Positions 41,673 to 49,596 of a stretch of DNA of 59,791 nucleotides are shown piece by piece. Numbering within the stretch: the first letter of the stretch is position 1; each line of letters opens with the position of its first letter. Source of the stretch: CAZWUW01 sp964636895 (GTDB lineage: Bacteria; Bacillota; Thermincolia; Thermincolales; CAZWUW01); the NCBI GenBank assembly GCA_964636895.1, contig CAZWUW010000005.1, positions 1-59,791 of the forward strand. Direction: 5' to 3'. The position numbers were made by a program, and so were the translations under genes. The notes beneath the pieces are model-generated. The model worked only from the letters and a program-made list of their open reading frames with translations, was not told where the DNA came from and ran no database searches.

Positions 41673-43216
41673 CCGGCCGAGGCCAGGCCAATGATTTCGT
41701 AAACCTTGTCAATATCCAGACTGGCTCTGACCACTTCAGCCAGCTTATCGAAATCCTTTTCTCTTTGCTCTTTGACGCTCATCACATTTTCCTCCGCCAG
41801 CGGCCCCCACCCTTTTTCCTGGCGAATCAGGTTCAGGATATGCCGCCGGAAAACATCATTATCAAAAATACCATGAATATAAGTGCCAAAAACTCGGCCA
41901 TCATTGTTTACCCCGCCGTCCAATACATCCACCGGTTTAGTGGAGCGTTCAGTGATGCGGAACCCATGCTCTACACTGGCAGCCAGTTTGGAGCGGCCCA
42001 TATGGATCTCATAGCCGGATACAGTTTGGCCCCGTACCCCAGCCAGAAAATAACCGTCACCAACAATCTCTGCCTGTACCTGGGTAGTAATTTTGTCAGG
42101 CTCAAAGGTGGTAACCATGTCAATCAGTCCAAGCCCGCGCATGGAATCAATTTCTGATTCTGTATGCTGCGGGTCATGCAGCTCCTGACCCAGAATCTGA
42201 TAACCGCCGCATATACCAATAACCGGTACACCTTCTCCGGCCAAAGCCGTAATCCGGGGTGAAAGGCCGGATTTTTCCAAGAAAACCAGATCGTGAATGG
42301 TGTTTTTGCTGCCGGGAATAATAATCAGGTCCGGCCGGCCCAGTTTGGAACCCTTATTTATGTACCTCAGTTGCACATCCGGCTCGTCTTCCAGCGGGTC
42401 AAAATCAGTAAAGTTCGATATATGCGGCAGATTAATAACTACTACGTCCAGCTTGTGCTCGACCCGCTCCCGGCCGGCCAGCAGCGTAGCTTCCGGAATG
42501 GTGTCTTCTTCCTGGACCCTAAAACCTTGAAAATACGGGACTACACCCAGGACCGGTATTCCAGTTTTTTGCTCCAGAAAATCAATCGCCGGTTGAAACA
42601 ACCGCACATCACCGCGGAATTTATTGATCACTACCCCGGCTACCCGGGCCCGGTCAGCCGGGTCCAGAAGTTCCAGCGTGCCTACTACCGATGCCAGGGC
42701 GCCGCCTTTATCAATATCCGCCACCAGCAGCACCGGGGCGTCAGCCATCCTGGCTATACGCATATTCACTACTTCCCGGGCCTGCAGGTTAACCTCTGCC
42801 GGGCTGCCGGCCCCTTCAATAACAATGATTTCAAAATCATTTTTAAGCTTTTGCAAAGATTCCTCAATTACCCCCAATGCTTTGAGGTTATAGTTTTCAT
42901 GGTATTCCATAGCCGACATATTGCCCAGCGGGCGGCCCAGCACTATTACCTGAGAAGACGCCTGTCCGGTAGGCTTCAGCAGCACCGGGTTCATCAGCAC
43001 GTCCGGTTCCAGGCCGGCAGCCTCCGCCTGCACCACCTGGGCCCGTCCCATTTCGCCGCCGTCTTTGGTAACATAAGAATTAAGGGCCATATTCTGTGAT
43101 TTAAAAGGCGCCACTTTATACCCATCCTGCAGAAATATACGGCAGAATGCCGCCACCAAAACACTTTTCCCCACATGAGAACCCGTACCCTGGAACATAA
43201 TACATTTATTATTCAC
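41669..43216 (-). CDS. cobQ: Cobyric acid synthase
   Basis: A 515-residue glutamine-dependent enzyme that amidates positions b, d, e and g of adenosylcobyrinic acid a,c-diamide. The N-terminal domain has FQGTGSHVGKS, PFKSQNMALNS and EAAGLEP. The glutaminase domain carries the catalytic Cys in IGICGGYQILG. The start codon is GTG 43216, with AAAGGAG ten bases upstream. The second gene of the riboswitch-controlled operon, seven bases after cobU. Confidence 0.95.
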   Translation of the reverse strand: MNNKCIMFQGTGSHVGKSVLVAAFCRIFLQDGYKVAPFKSQNMALNSYVTKDGGEMGRAQVVQAEAAGLEPDVLMNPVLLKPTGQASSQVIVLGRPLGNMSAMEYHENYNLKALGVIEESLQKLKNDFEIIVIEGAGSPAEVNLQAREVVNMRIARMADAPVLLVADIDKGGALASVVGTLELLDPADRARVAGVVINKFRGDVRLFQPAIDFLEQKTGIPVLGVVPYFQGFRVQEEDTIPEATLLAGRERVEHKLDVVVINLPHISNFTDFDPLEDEPDVQLRYINKGSKLGRPDLIIIPGSKNTIHDLVFLEKSGLSPRITALAGEGVPVIGICGGYQILGQELHDPQHTESEIDSMRGLGLIDMVTTFEPDKITTQVQAEIVGDGYFLAGVRGQTVSGYEIHMGRSKLAASVEHGFRITERSTKPVDVLDGGVNNDGRVFGTYIHGIFDNDVFRRHILNLIRQEKGWGPLAEENVMSVKEQREKDFDKLAEVVRASLDIDKVYEIIGLASAG

Positions 43217-43223
43217 GCTGTAT

Positions 43224-43859
43224 TTACTCCTTTCTGTATCTAGCCCTGACCTGTCGCCCCAGCTCCGTTAAATCCAGTGGGATGCCTGCTACCACCAAAT
43301 ACGTTTCATCAGCAGCGCCGGCCATAATCTGATTGGCCCGGCCGACATTCTCCTGGTAACGCCGCCCTAACGGGTATGGCGAAACCAAGCTAAGCCCCAC
43401 CTCATTAGAAACCACTACCACGTGCGCTTTAACTGCTTTAGCTATATCAGCAACTCGCTCGACAGCCCCTGTGATTTCCCGGTCCATGGTAGCCGTCGCA
43501 GCCCGTTCCGGTGCCGGCGCAGGTTCCTTGTCACTGCCGGCTGACGTACCGTGTTCCTCGTCGGCTGCCCCGGCCAGCAGCAGGTTGCTTATGTATATGG
43601 TTAAACAGTCAAGTAATATAACTTCAGACTGCTCGCCCCAGTATTCAATAACCGCGCTTAACTGTTCCGGTTCTTCTACCGTCCGCCAGGACGCCGGCCG
43701 CCGCAGCCGGTGCAAAGCAATACGGTTAGCCATCTCATCATCACCGGCCCGGGCAGTGGCTATATAAGTTACATCTCTGCCCAGGGCGGCAGTAACCTCT
43801 TCAGCAAAAGCGCTCTTACCGCTTCTGGTTCCTCCGGTAACAAAAATCAGTTTACCCAT
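43224..43859 (-). CDS. cobU: Adenosylcobinamide kinase / guanylyltransferase
   Basis: A 211-residue bifunctional enzyme that phosphorylates adenosylcobinamide and guanylylates it to AdoCbi-GDP. The P-loop is GGTRSGKS at about residues 8-15. IATA, DCLTIYISNLLL and VSNEVG are present. Between the DCLT strand and the next helix lies an unusual 30-residue insert rich in Ala, Glu and Pro (around EPAPAPERAA), absent from a typical 180-residue CobU. The start is ATG 43859, chosen over the frame extending to 44027, which runs through the riboswitch terminator. First gene of the operon. Confidence 0.92.
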   Translation of the reverse strand: MGKLIFVTGGTRSGKSAFAEEVTAALGRDVTYIATARAGDDEMANRIALHRLRRPASWRTVEEPEQLSAVIEYWGEQSEVILLDCLTIYISNLLLAGAADEEHGTSAGSDKEPAPAPERAATATMDREITGAVERVADIAKAVKAHVVVVSNEVGLSLVSPYPLGRRYQENVGRANQIMAGAADETYLVVAGIPLDLTELGRQVRARYRKE

Positions 43860-43916
43860 TATATCCATCCCTTGTCTGCAATATAACTTTCCCGGCACAA
43901 TTCCCCGGCTTAAATG

Positions 43917-43949
43917 AAAAACAAAACACCCCCGGCCTTTGCCGAGGGA
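43917..43949 (-). terminator. Attenuator terminator of the cobalamin riboswitch
   Basis: On the minus strand a CCCTCGGC / GCCGGGGG stem is followed by a T-rich tract (TGTTTTGTTTTT). It lies between the riboswitch and cobU, consistent with transcriptional attenuation. Confidence 0.75.
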
Positions 43950-43984
43950 TAATAAGCTAATTTCGCCGGTAATGTACGTCAGCG

Positions 43985-44190
43985 AAAAAACACCTCTACC
44001 CTTTCTCGCGAAGGACTCGATGGTCACCTTCGGGCCGGTATCCTGGCTCCCGGATCGCTGTTTGCTGCACTCCTTCCCCGGCTTGACGGCCGAGTGGCTT
44101 GCGTACAGTAACTCCCCGGTTACAGTGGCGGAGACCGCTCAGGATTTTAACCTGATTCCCAGTAAAACATCCGAAGGTATATGAAGTTAT
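43985..44190 (-). promoter_or_regulatory. Adenosylcobalamin riboswitch
   Basis: The minus strand holds the cobalamin riboswitch blocks in order: a CTTCGGATG opening, GGGAATC..GGT, GCGGTCTCCGCCACTGT, AAGCCACT, and the B12 box AGCCAGGATACCGGCC, then a closing arm. It lies 130 bases upstream of cobU. Binding of adenosylcobalamin should favour the terminator at 43917-43949 and shut off the cob operon. Confidence 0.92.
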
Positions 44191-44277
44191 TTTACTTATT
44201 AAAGTTATTCTACACCATGTATGGAATTACTTCAATAAAGAATTCATGTAAATTTAAACATGTGATATACTTTTTAT

Positions 44278-44838
44278 ATGAAAACAATTATTAAACGCTG
44301 CCGCCAATTCGCCCGTGCCCTTATGGCCCAATTGACACCGGCTGACCAGGCGCTGATCCAACAGATTCTAAATAAAAGCGAACAAAATCTCTTTTATCAA
44401 ATGGATACTGCCATTCAGCAGCACTGTGTCAATGTAGCCAACACTATTGCAGAACTGCTAACCCGCAAGGCCGAATTCGATGCGGCCGGACAAGCCGATA
44501 TAGACACAGAATTGCTTTTTAAAGCTGCCTTGCTGCATGACATTGGCAAATCCAACGGTGAGTTCACAATCATGGACAGGGTCTGGTATGTAATCATCCG
44601 CAAGGCATCCCGGCGTCTGGCCAAAAGAATTGCCAAAAAAGGACACGCCGGCTGGTTGGCCAGGCTCAGAAATGCCTTTTATATTCATACTTATCATGGT
44701 GAAATAGGATGCAAACTGGCCAGACGGCATGGATTCCCGGAACAGTTGGTGGCCCTAATCAGCCATCACCATAACCCGCAGCATACTACGGACTCCCTTG
44801 AACTCATACTTCTCCGGCAGGCTGACGAATTAAACTGA
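44278..44838 (+). CDS. HD-domain phosphohydrolase
   Basis: A 186-residue HD-superfamily protein. The metal ligands are visible in order: H-C-V-N-V-A (His), LLHDIGK (HD pair), YHGEIGCKLA and ISHHH, and a closing ADELN (Asp). HD hydrolases cleave phosphoester bonds of nucleotides or act on tRNA; the substrate here is unknown. The ATG has no Shine-Dalgarno sequence and lies seven bases after a TATACT -10 element, so the mRNA may be leaderless. It is divergent from the riboswitch. Confidence 0.85.
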   Translation: MKTIIKRCRQFARALMAQLTPADQALIQQILNKSEQNLFYQMDTAIQQHCVNVANTIAELLTRKAEFDAAGQADIDTELLFKAALLHDIGKSNGEFTIMDRVWYVIIRKASRRLAKRIAKKGHAGWLARLRNAFYIHTYHGEIGCKLARRHGFPEQLVALISHHHNPQHTTDSLELILLRQADELN

Positions 44839-44875
44839 AATTATATAATGTAATTTCCTGGATTATACAGCGCGA

Positions 44876-45538
44876 CTAATTATTCACTTGAGTACTGAGC
44901 GCATCAAAATCATATTGCTTTAATATTAACTCTTTAATCAGACTGCATAAAGCGGCAACGTCTTCAATATGCATCTGATTCGATATTGTGGGGTCAAACA
45001 GAAGCTGGCATGAAGACCGGATGTCCTCTTCCCCCTCCCAGAATTGGATTAATACAGGCACTCTGGGGCTGAAGTTAACAATAGCTGCTAAATCAGCTTT
45101 GGTCGCTACGGGAGTAAATCCTAGTTTAGATAAAGCAGTTTTTAACAAAGTCTTATCACAATCAGCAAAAAACCTAGCCAAATCCTCCAGGATGTTAGCT
45201 TTTATGTTAGGATAAAACACGTTGCCTTGTGGCAAGTCCCGGTAGGAAACCCACTCATTGTTGAGCGGCTTTGCTTTGGCGCAGGTTAAATAATTAAGCA
45301 AGATAAGTTCCCAAACAAATGATTGCAGCTTTTCATCAGTACCCTTGAAACATACTCGTCCATCAGGGTATGTGATCTCAATTCTCTGACCAAAGCTGTC
45401 AAAAGTAAAACAATTCCTTCCCGGATCAAATTGAAGCAAAGTCAACTTTGCAATCAAATCCGGTGAAATTTGTTGCAGCCTCTTCCGGCTTTGCTCAAAA
45501 GCAGGAGCATAAGAACCCTCTTTGGGGTTTTTTTGCAT
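44876..45538 (-). CDS. DUF3786 protein, paralogue 3
   Basis: A 220-residue DUF3786 protein with the family core (WVSYRDLPQGNVF, an F-bearing helix, V.IQFWEGEED and LLFD) but more diverged than the other two: no PAEMA segment and a longer Lys/Arg-rich N-terminus. It has GAGGTG before ATG 45538. It is separate from the other two paralogues and not obviously in an operon with its neighbours. Confidence 0.75.
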   Translation of the reverse strand: MQKNPKEGSYAPAFEQSRKRLQQISPDLIAKLTLLQFDPGRNCFTFDSFGQRIEITYPDGRVCFKGTDEKLQSFVWELILLNYLTCAKAKPLNNEWVSYRDLPQGNVFYPNIKANILEDLARFFADCDKTLLKTALSKLGFTPVATKADLAAIVNFSPRVPVLIQFWEGEEDIRSSCQLLFDPTISNQMHIEDVAALCSLIKELILKQYDFDALSTQVNN

Positions 45539-45577
45539 TTAGCGCACCTCACTTCGAATATGTATATCGGAACCGGG

Positions 45578-46203
45578 CTATCCTTTTTTCATCTGCTTAA
45601 TTATTTGTATATGTTCCAATCTTGCTTTTTCATCTGTTATATTAGCTTCTGATAGCATAACGTAAATCTTATCTATATCGCTTGTACTTATCCCCGGCAT
45701 ACGTCCTACGCCCAAAACCAAATGACTCTTTCTTGTAATGATCCTTGTTACTTCCGTATCGTATACGACCATAATATCGGATTCTGGCGTTCTCAAATTA
45801 AGGTCAACCCCGGTCAAGGTGCAGCGCCGGGTAAAAGAAATTAAGAATAATAACGGAGTTCCTTAAAATCACGCAGAATATTCTGTAAAGCCTTTAAGTG
45901 GGTATAATTTTGGCTAATCGGATTATATGGTTTAAGCTTTTTGGAACCACAGCAAACAGTCCAAGTCTTGTCATTTTTGTTCCCCAAAATAGCTCCATAG
46001 TAATTCTTTGTTTCTATCACAAACACTCCTGCGGAACAAATAACAACATGGTCAATCTGCGAGTAGCCCCCAGTCCTTTTAAACAGGAGGTCATTCAAGT
46101 AGCGATACTCTTTGGGTAGTTGGGAGAATTGGACATCGAGCTTGTATTCTCCTAACTCACCCTTTCTGTTTGACTTCCTTACTTTTTCGTTAGCATCACT
46201 CAT
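45578..46203 (-). pseudogene. NERD-domain protein, frameshifted
   Basis: The N-terminal piece (45841-46203) has the NERD core: GELGEY, then QIDHVVI, then VFVIETKNYYG and a W-containing strand. It stops at 45841 after K-E-L-R-Y-Y-S. The next frame, open from just before that stop to 45578, continues with the family's S-F-T-R-R-C-T-L-T-G-V-D-L segment and a C-terminal helix. So one base was lost or gained between about 45844 and 45862, giving one roughly 205-residue gene in two pieces. NERD is a nuclease-related domain of unclear function. A sequencing error is possible. The C-terminal piece lacks a credible start of its own. Confidence 0.75.
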
Positions 46204-46259
46204 TTTTGACCTCCAATCAATTTGAAGTCTTAGATTATTTTACATCTAATCCTGTTTTT

Positions 46260-46769
46260 TCAGTTTAGCTCTTTCCACCCGTAAGCAACCAAATTTAGTC
46301 TGACCCCATTCAGTGTTAGTGTTTGAGCATCTATTTCGGCACCACCAAAATGTTCGTAAAATCCCCTTGATGGGTTTTCAGCTAAAATCCAGATAAGCAT
46401 TGAATTTATCCCTATTTGTATTAACTCTTTGACCATTTTTTCGATTAATAGGCGGCCAGTCCCTTTTTTTTGATAATTATCAAGGATATATATGGCATAT
46501 AGCTCACCTTTATAGTCTGAATTGCCTGACCTGGCCAACCCACCCAAAGCATAACCCACTATTTGGCCTGATTTATTCTCGGCTACATAGCCAAAAACTT
46601 TGAGTTTTTTATCGTTTAAAAACGCAGTTAATGCATCCACTTCCGTCACATGCGACAACTGCTCAAGAAAATCATCGGGAATGAGATTTTGATAAGTTGA
46701 CTGCCAACTGCTTATTTTTAAAGTGGCTATTGCGGAAATATCATGCAACTCTGCTTTTCTTATTTTCAT
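46260..46769 (-). CDS. GNAT-family N-acetyltransferase
   Basis: A 169-residue acetyltransferase. The acetyl-CoA binding motif A is LDNYQKKGTGRLLIEKM (Q/R-x-x-G-x-G/A) at about residues 97-113, followed by GINSMLIWILAENPSRGFYEHFGG, motif B. The substrate (small molecule or peptide amine) cannot be predicted. It lies between the NERD gene and the hyp cluster. Confidence 0.88.
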   Translation of the reverse strand: MKIRKAELHDISAIATLKISSWQSTYQNLIPDDFLEQLSHVTEVDALTAFLNDKKLKVFGYVAENKSGQIVGYALGGLARSGNSDYKGELYAIYILDNYQKKGTGRLLIEKMVKELIQIGINSMLIWILAENPSRGFYEHFGGAEIDAQTLTLNGVRLNLVAYGWKELN

Positions 46770-46789
46770 CCCGAATCATCCCATCAATT

Positions 46790-47200
46790 CTAGATTGAAT
46801 GCTCCCTCACCCTGATTATCAGGTCAGCGAGCAAATGCGGTAACGGTTCAGATTTATACCCGGCAATTTCAAGGTCACCCCGCGTAACCGGCAGTAATAT
46901 TTTATGAGCGCGGCTGCTGGCAACAGCTTCCGCCATTTTGGCAGTAACCTCCCCCAGCATAGCATTTACCATTACGATACCTACAGTTCCGATGATTAAG
47001 TCTACGCGCCCGGTATTAAAGACAATGGCATTTTCTCCGGACGCGCCCTCATTGGCCCCGGCTTTAAGCATAGCAGCAGTTGCCAAGGCATTGGTACCCA
47101 GAGCTATAATTTCAAATTCTTCAGGCAGCCCTTTGCGCAGCTTCTCAACAATATGTTTGCCAATGCCGCCGCCTTGCCCGTCAATTACCGCAATGCGCAT
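46790..47200 (-). CDS. DUF3842 protein
   Basis: A 136-residue protein with a leading MRIAVIDGQGGGIGK, a Rossmann-like first strand and glycine turn, followed by LGTNALATAAML. I match this to DUF3842, found in anaerobes, function unknown. It begins 22 bases after hypE, so it may be the last gene of the hyp operon. The glycine turn could bind a nucleotide. Confidence 0.72.
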   Translation of the reverse strand: MRIAVIDGQGGGIGKHIVEKLRKGLPEEFEIIALGTNALATAAMLKAGANEGASGENAIVFNTGRVDLIIGTVGIVMVNAMLGEVTAKMAEAVASSRAHKILLPVTRGDLEIAGYKSEPLPHLLADLIIRVREHSI

Positions 47201-47222
47201 GACTTATACTCCCCTCTCCGGT

Positions 47223-48233
47223 CTAACATATCCGCGGTAGTTGTTCGCCAATCAGCATATCGACGATGCGGCTGCCACCTATGCTTGTCTGTAATACAAC
47301 TTTACCAGGATGTTTAGTGACCACTTCACCTATTATACAAGCCTCGCGGCCATATTTATGCTGCCGCATCGCGGCCACTACAGCATCAGCCTGATCCGCC
47401 GGTACTACCGCCAGCAGTTTTCCTTCGTTGGCCACGTAAAGCGGGTCAAAACCTAGGATTTCACAGGCCGCAAATACTTCATCCCTTACCGGAATAGACT
47501 TTTCGTCCAACACAATACCAACATTGCTCTGCTCTGCAATTTCATTCATGGTAGTTGCCACACCTCCCCTGGTGGGGTCCCGCAAAACGCGGATGTCCTT
47601 TGTTACCCGCAGCATCTCTGCCACTAAACCGTTTAGCGGAGCACAGTCGCTGATAATACGGTCCGGGAACTTCAGGCCCTGGCGCTCAGCCATGACGGCA
47701 ATTCCATGGTCGCCAACAAAGCCATTGATAATCACTTTATCACCCGGCCGGGCGTTATGCCCGGAAATATTAATCCCCTCGGGCACCAAGCCTATCCCGG
47801 CAGTGTTAATAAAAACCTTATCGGCGGCACCTTTTTCCACCACCTTAGTGTCTCCGGTAACTATTTGCACCCCGGCTTCGACGGCAGTTTTTTTCATGGA
47901 ATTAACAATTATCTCCAGTTCGTCTACCGGCAGACCTTCCTCAATTATAAAAGCAGTACTCAGAAATAAAGGCCGAGCACCGCCCATAGCCAAGTCATTC
48001 ACCGTTCCGCAAATTGCAAGCTTGCCGATATCCCCACCCGGGAAAAAAATCGGGTTAACCACAAAAGAATCCGTGCTAAAAGCCACCTTACGGCCCGCTA
48101 TGTCCAATTCCGCCCGATCATCAAGCTGTTCTAATACAGGGTTGTCAAAAGAGGGTAAAAACATGTCCTTAACCAGATCGTGTGAGAGCTTGCCCCCGCT
48201 ACCGTGGGCCAGCAATATTTTATCATACTTCAT
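47223..48233 (-). CDS. hypE: Hydrogenase maturation protein HypE
   Basis: A 336-residue PurM-like enzyme that dehydrates the thiocarboxamide on its C-terminal cysteine to a thiocyanate, the precursor of the CN ligands of NiFe hydrogenases. It begins LAHGSGGK, contains FSTDSFVVNP and LRDPTRGG, and ends with the required cysteine (PRIC). It works with HypF, HypC and HypD, all encoded just upstream. Confidence 0.95.
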   Translation of the reverse strand: MKYDKILLAHGSGGKLSHDLVKDMFLPSFDNPVLEQLDDRAELDIAGRKVAFSTDSFVVNPIFFPGGDIGKLAICGTVNDLAMGGARPLFLSTAFIIEEGLPVDELEIIVNSMKKTAVEAGVQIVTGDTKVVEKGAADKVFINTAGIGLVPEGINISGHNARPGDKVIINGFVGDHGIAVMAERQGLKFPDRIISDCAPLNGLVAEMLRVTKDIRVLRDPTRGGVATTMNEIAEQSNVGIVLDEKSIPVRDEVFAACEILGFDPLYVANEGKLLAVVPADQADAVVAAMRQHKYGREACIIGEVVTKHPGKVVLQTSIGGSRIVDMLIGEQLPRIC

Positions 48234-48235
48234 AA

Positions 48236-49327
48236 CTATTCCTCCCTGAGCCCGTATTTATAAAATGCCGCACAGGTGCCTTCCAGCGAAACCATACAGG
48301 CCCCCACCGGATTTTCCGGCGTACAGGCCCGGCCAAACAAACTGCATTGCGGCGGCACCTTTACCCCCCGCAGTACTTCCCCGCATATACAGCTGGGATG
48401 CTCAGCAGTCTGTTCTACTTTAATATCAAACTTATTAATGGCATCAAAAACCGTGTACTCAGGTCGAAAACGCAGACCGGTGGCCGGTATTTCACCAATG
48501 CCCCGCCAAACTGCGCTGCTGACTTCAAATACTTTATATAGCAGACTTAACGCATGTGCATTCCCTTCCTCGGGGACACCGCGTTTATACTGTACATCTA
48601 CCTGAGCCTGGCCTTTTTCAAGCTGCTCTACCAGCATTAAAATACCCTGCAGCAGGTCTAATGGCTCAAAACCGATAATCACGGCAGGAACACCGTATTC
48701 CTCCGCAATAAACCGATAGGGGCGAACACCGAGGATAGCGCTGACGTGGCCGGGACAAATCAAACCGTTGACACCTATTTCATTAGTGTCCAGTAAAGTC
48801 CGGATAGCCTGAGGTATAAGCTTCTGAGCACCGATTACCGAAAAATTGGTCAGTCCCTGCCGTTCTGCTGCCAATATCGCAGCAGCGATGGTAGGCGAAG
48901 TGGTCTCAAAACCGATACCAAAAAACACCACCTGCCGGTTCGGGTTTTCCACTGCCAGTTTTACAGCCTCCATGGTGGAATAAACTACCCTGATATCCGC
49001 CCCGGCAGCTTTTTCTCGGGCCAGGCTGGAGGAAGAGCCCGGCACCTTCATCATATCACCGAAGGTGGTCATTATGAGGCCCGGCACCCGGGAAAGGGCA
49101 ATTGCTTCATCAATATGCCGGTTTGGGGTTACACATACCGGACAGCCCGGACCGGAAATAAGAGAAACCGTTGGCGGCAGCACTTCCCTGATGCCATGAC
49201 GGAAAATAGCCACGGTATGGGTGCCGCAAACTTCCATCAGCTTAATATTCCGGGTTGATACCCGATGAATTTGATTAATTAACACCCGGGCCACTGCATC
49301 GTCCCGGAATTCCCTGATATATTTCAT
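48236..49327 (-). CDS. hypD: Hydrogenase maturation protein HypD
   Basis: A 363-residue scaffold that holds iron and receives CN and CO ligands with HypC. It has the conserved MEVCGTHT motif (active-site Cys), GPGCPVC, FFGIGFETT, and a C-terminal [4Fe-4S]-binding set of cysteines (CICGEV, QCSLFGRACTP, GACMVS). ATG 49327 was chosen (AAGGAG eight bases upstream). Confidence 0.95.
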   Translation of the reverse strand: MKYIREFRDDAVARVLINQIHRVSTRNIKLMEVCGTHTVAIFRHGIREVLPPTVSLISGPGCPVCVTPNRHIDEAIALSRVPGLIMTTFGDMMKVPGSSSSLAREKAAGADIRVVYSTMEAVKLAVENPNRQVVFFGIGFETTSPTIAAAILAAERQGLTNFSVIGAQKLIPQAIRTLLDTNEIGVNGLICPGHVSAILGVRPYRFIAEEYGVPAVIIGFEPLDLLQGILMLVEQLEKGQAQVDVQYKRGVPEEGNAHALSLLYKVFEVSSAVWRGIGEIPATGLRFRPEYTVFDAINKFDIKVEQTAEHPSCICGEVLRGVKVPPQCSLFGRACTPENPVGACMVSLEGTCAAFYKYGLREE

Positions 49328-49368
49328 TCTGCGAACTCCTTGCATGTTTTTAGTATCCCAGGCATCCC

Positions 49369-49596
49369 TCAGGCATTTTCATATGCCATTAATTCCCTGA
49401 ATAAAGCCAAAGTCTTTTGCGCTTCTTCTTCATCAATCAACTGAATAGCGAAACCGGCATGCACCAACACATAATCACCTGTTTTGGCTTCCGGCACAAG
49501 CTCCAGGCTCACTTCCCGCTCCACCCCGGCCAGTTCTGCCAGAGCTACCAGGTCATCCTTTATTTTTATAATTTTCCCGGGTACAGCTAAACACAT
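49369..49596 (-). CDS. hypC: Hydrogenase maturation chaperone HypC
   Basis: A 75-residue OB-fold chaperone beginning MCLAVPGK, the universal HypC N-terminus whose Cys2 ligates the Fe(CN)2CO unit. It carries the assembled group from HypD to the hydrogenase large subunit. Overlaps the hypF end by ten bases. Confidence 0.95.
   Translation of the reverse strand: MCLAVPGKIIKIKDDLVALAELAGVEREVSLELVPEAKTGDYVLVHAGFAIQLIDEEEAQKTLALFRELMAYENA

Noticed and set aside
42293..43099. 268-codon plus-strand frame
   Set aside because: Antisense to cobQ, with no recognisable family; a product of high third-base GC in a real gene.
43860..44027. N-terminal extension of cobU
   Set aside because: It would translate the riboswitch and terminator; ATG 43859 begins a normal CobU.
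47524..48249. 241-codon plus-strand frame
   Set aside because: Antisense to hypE; no homology and no start site.
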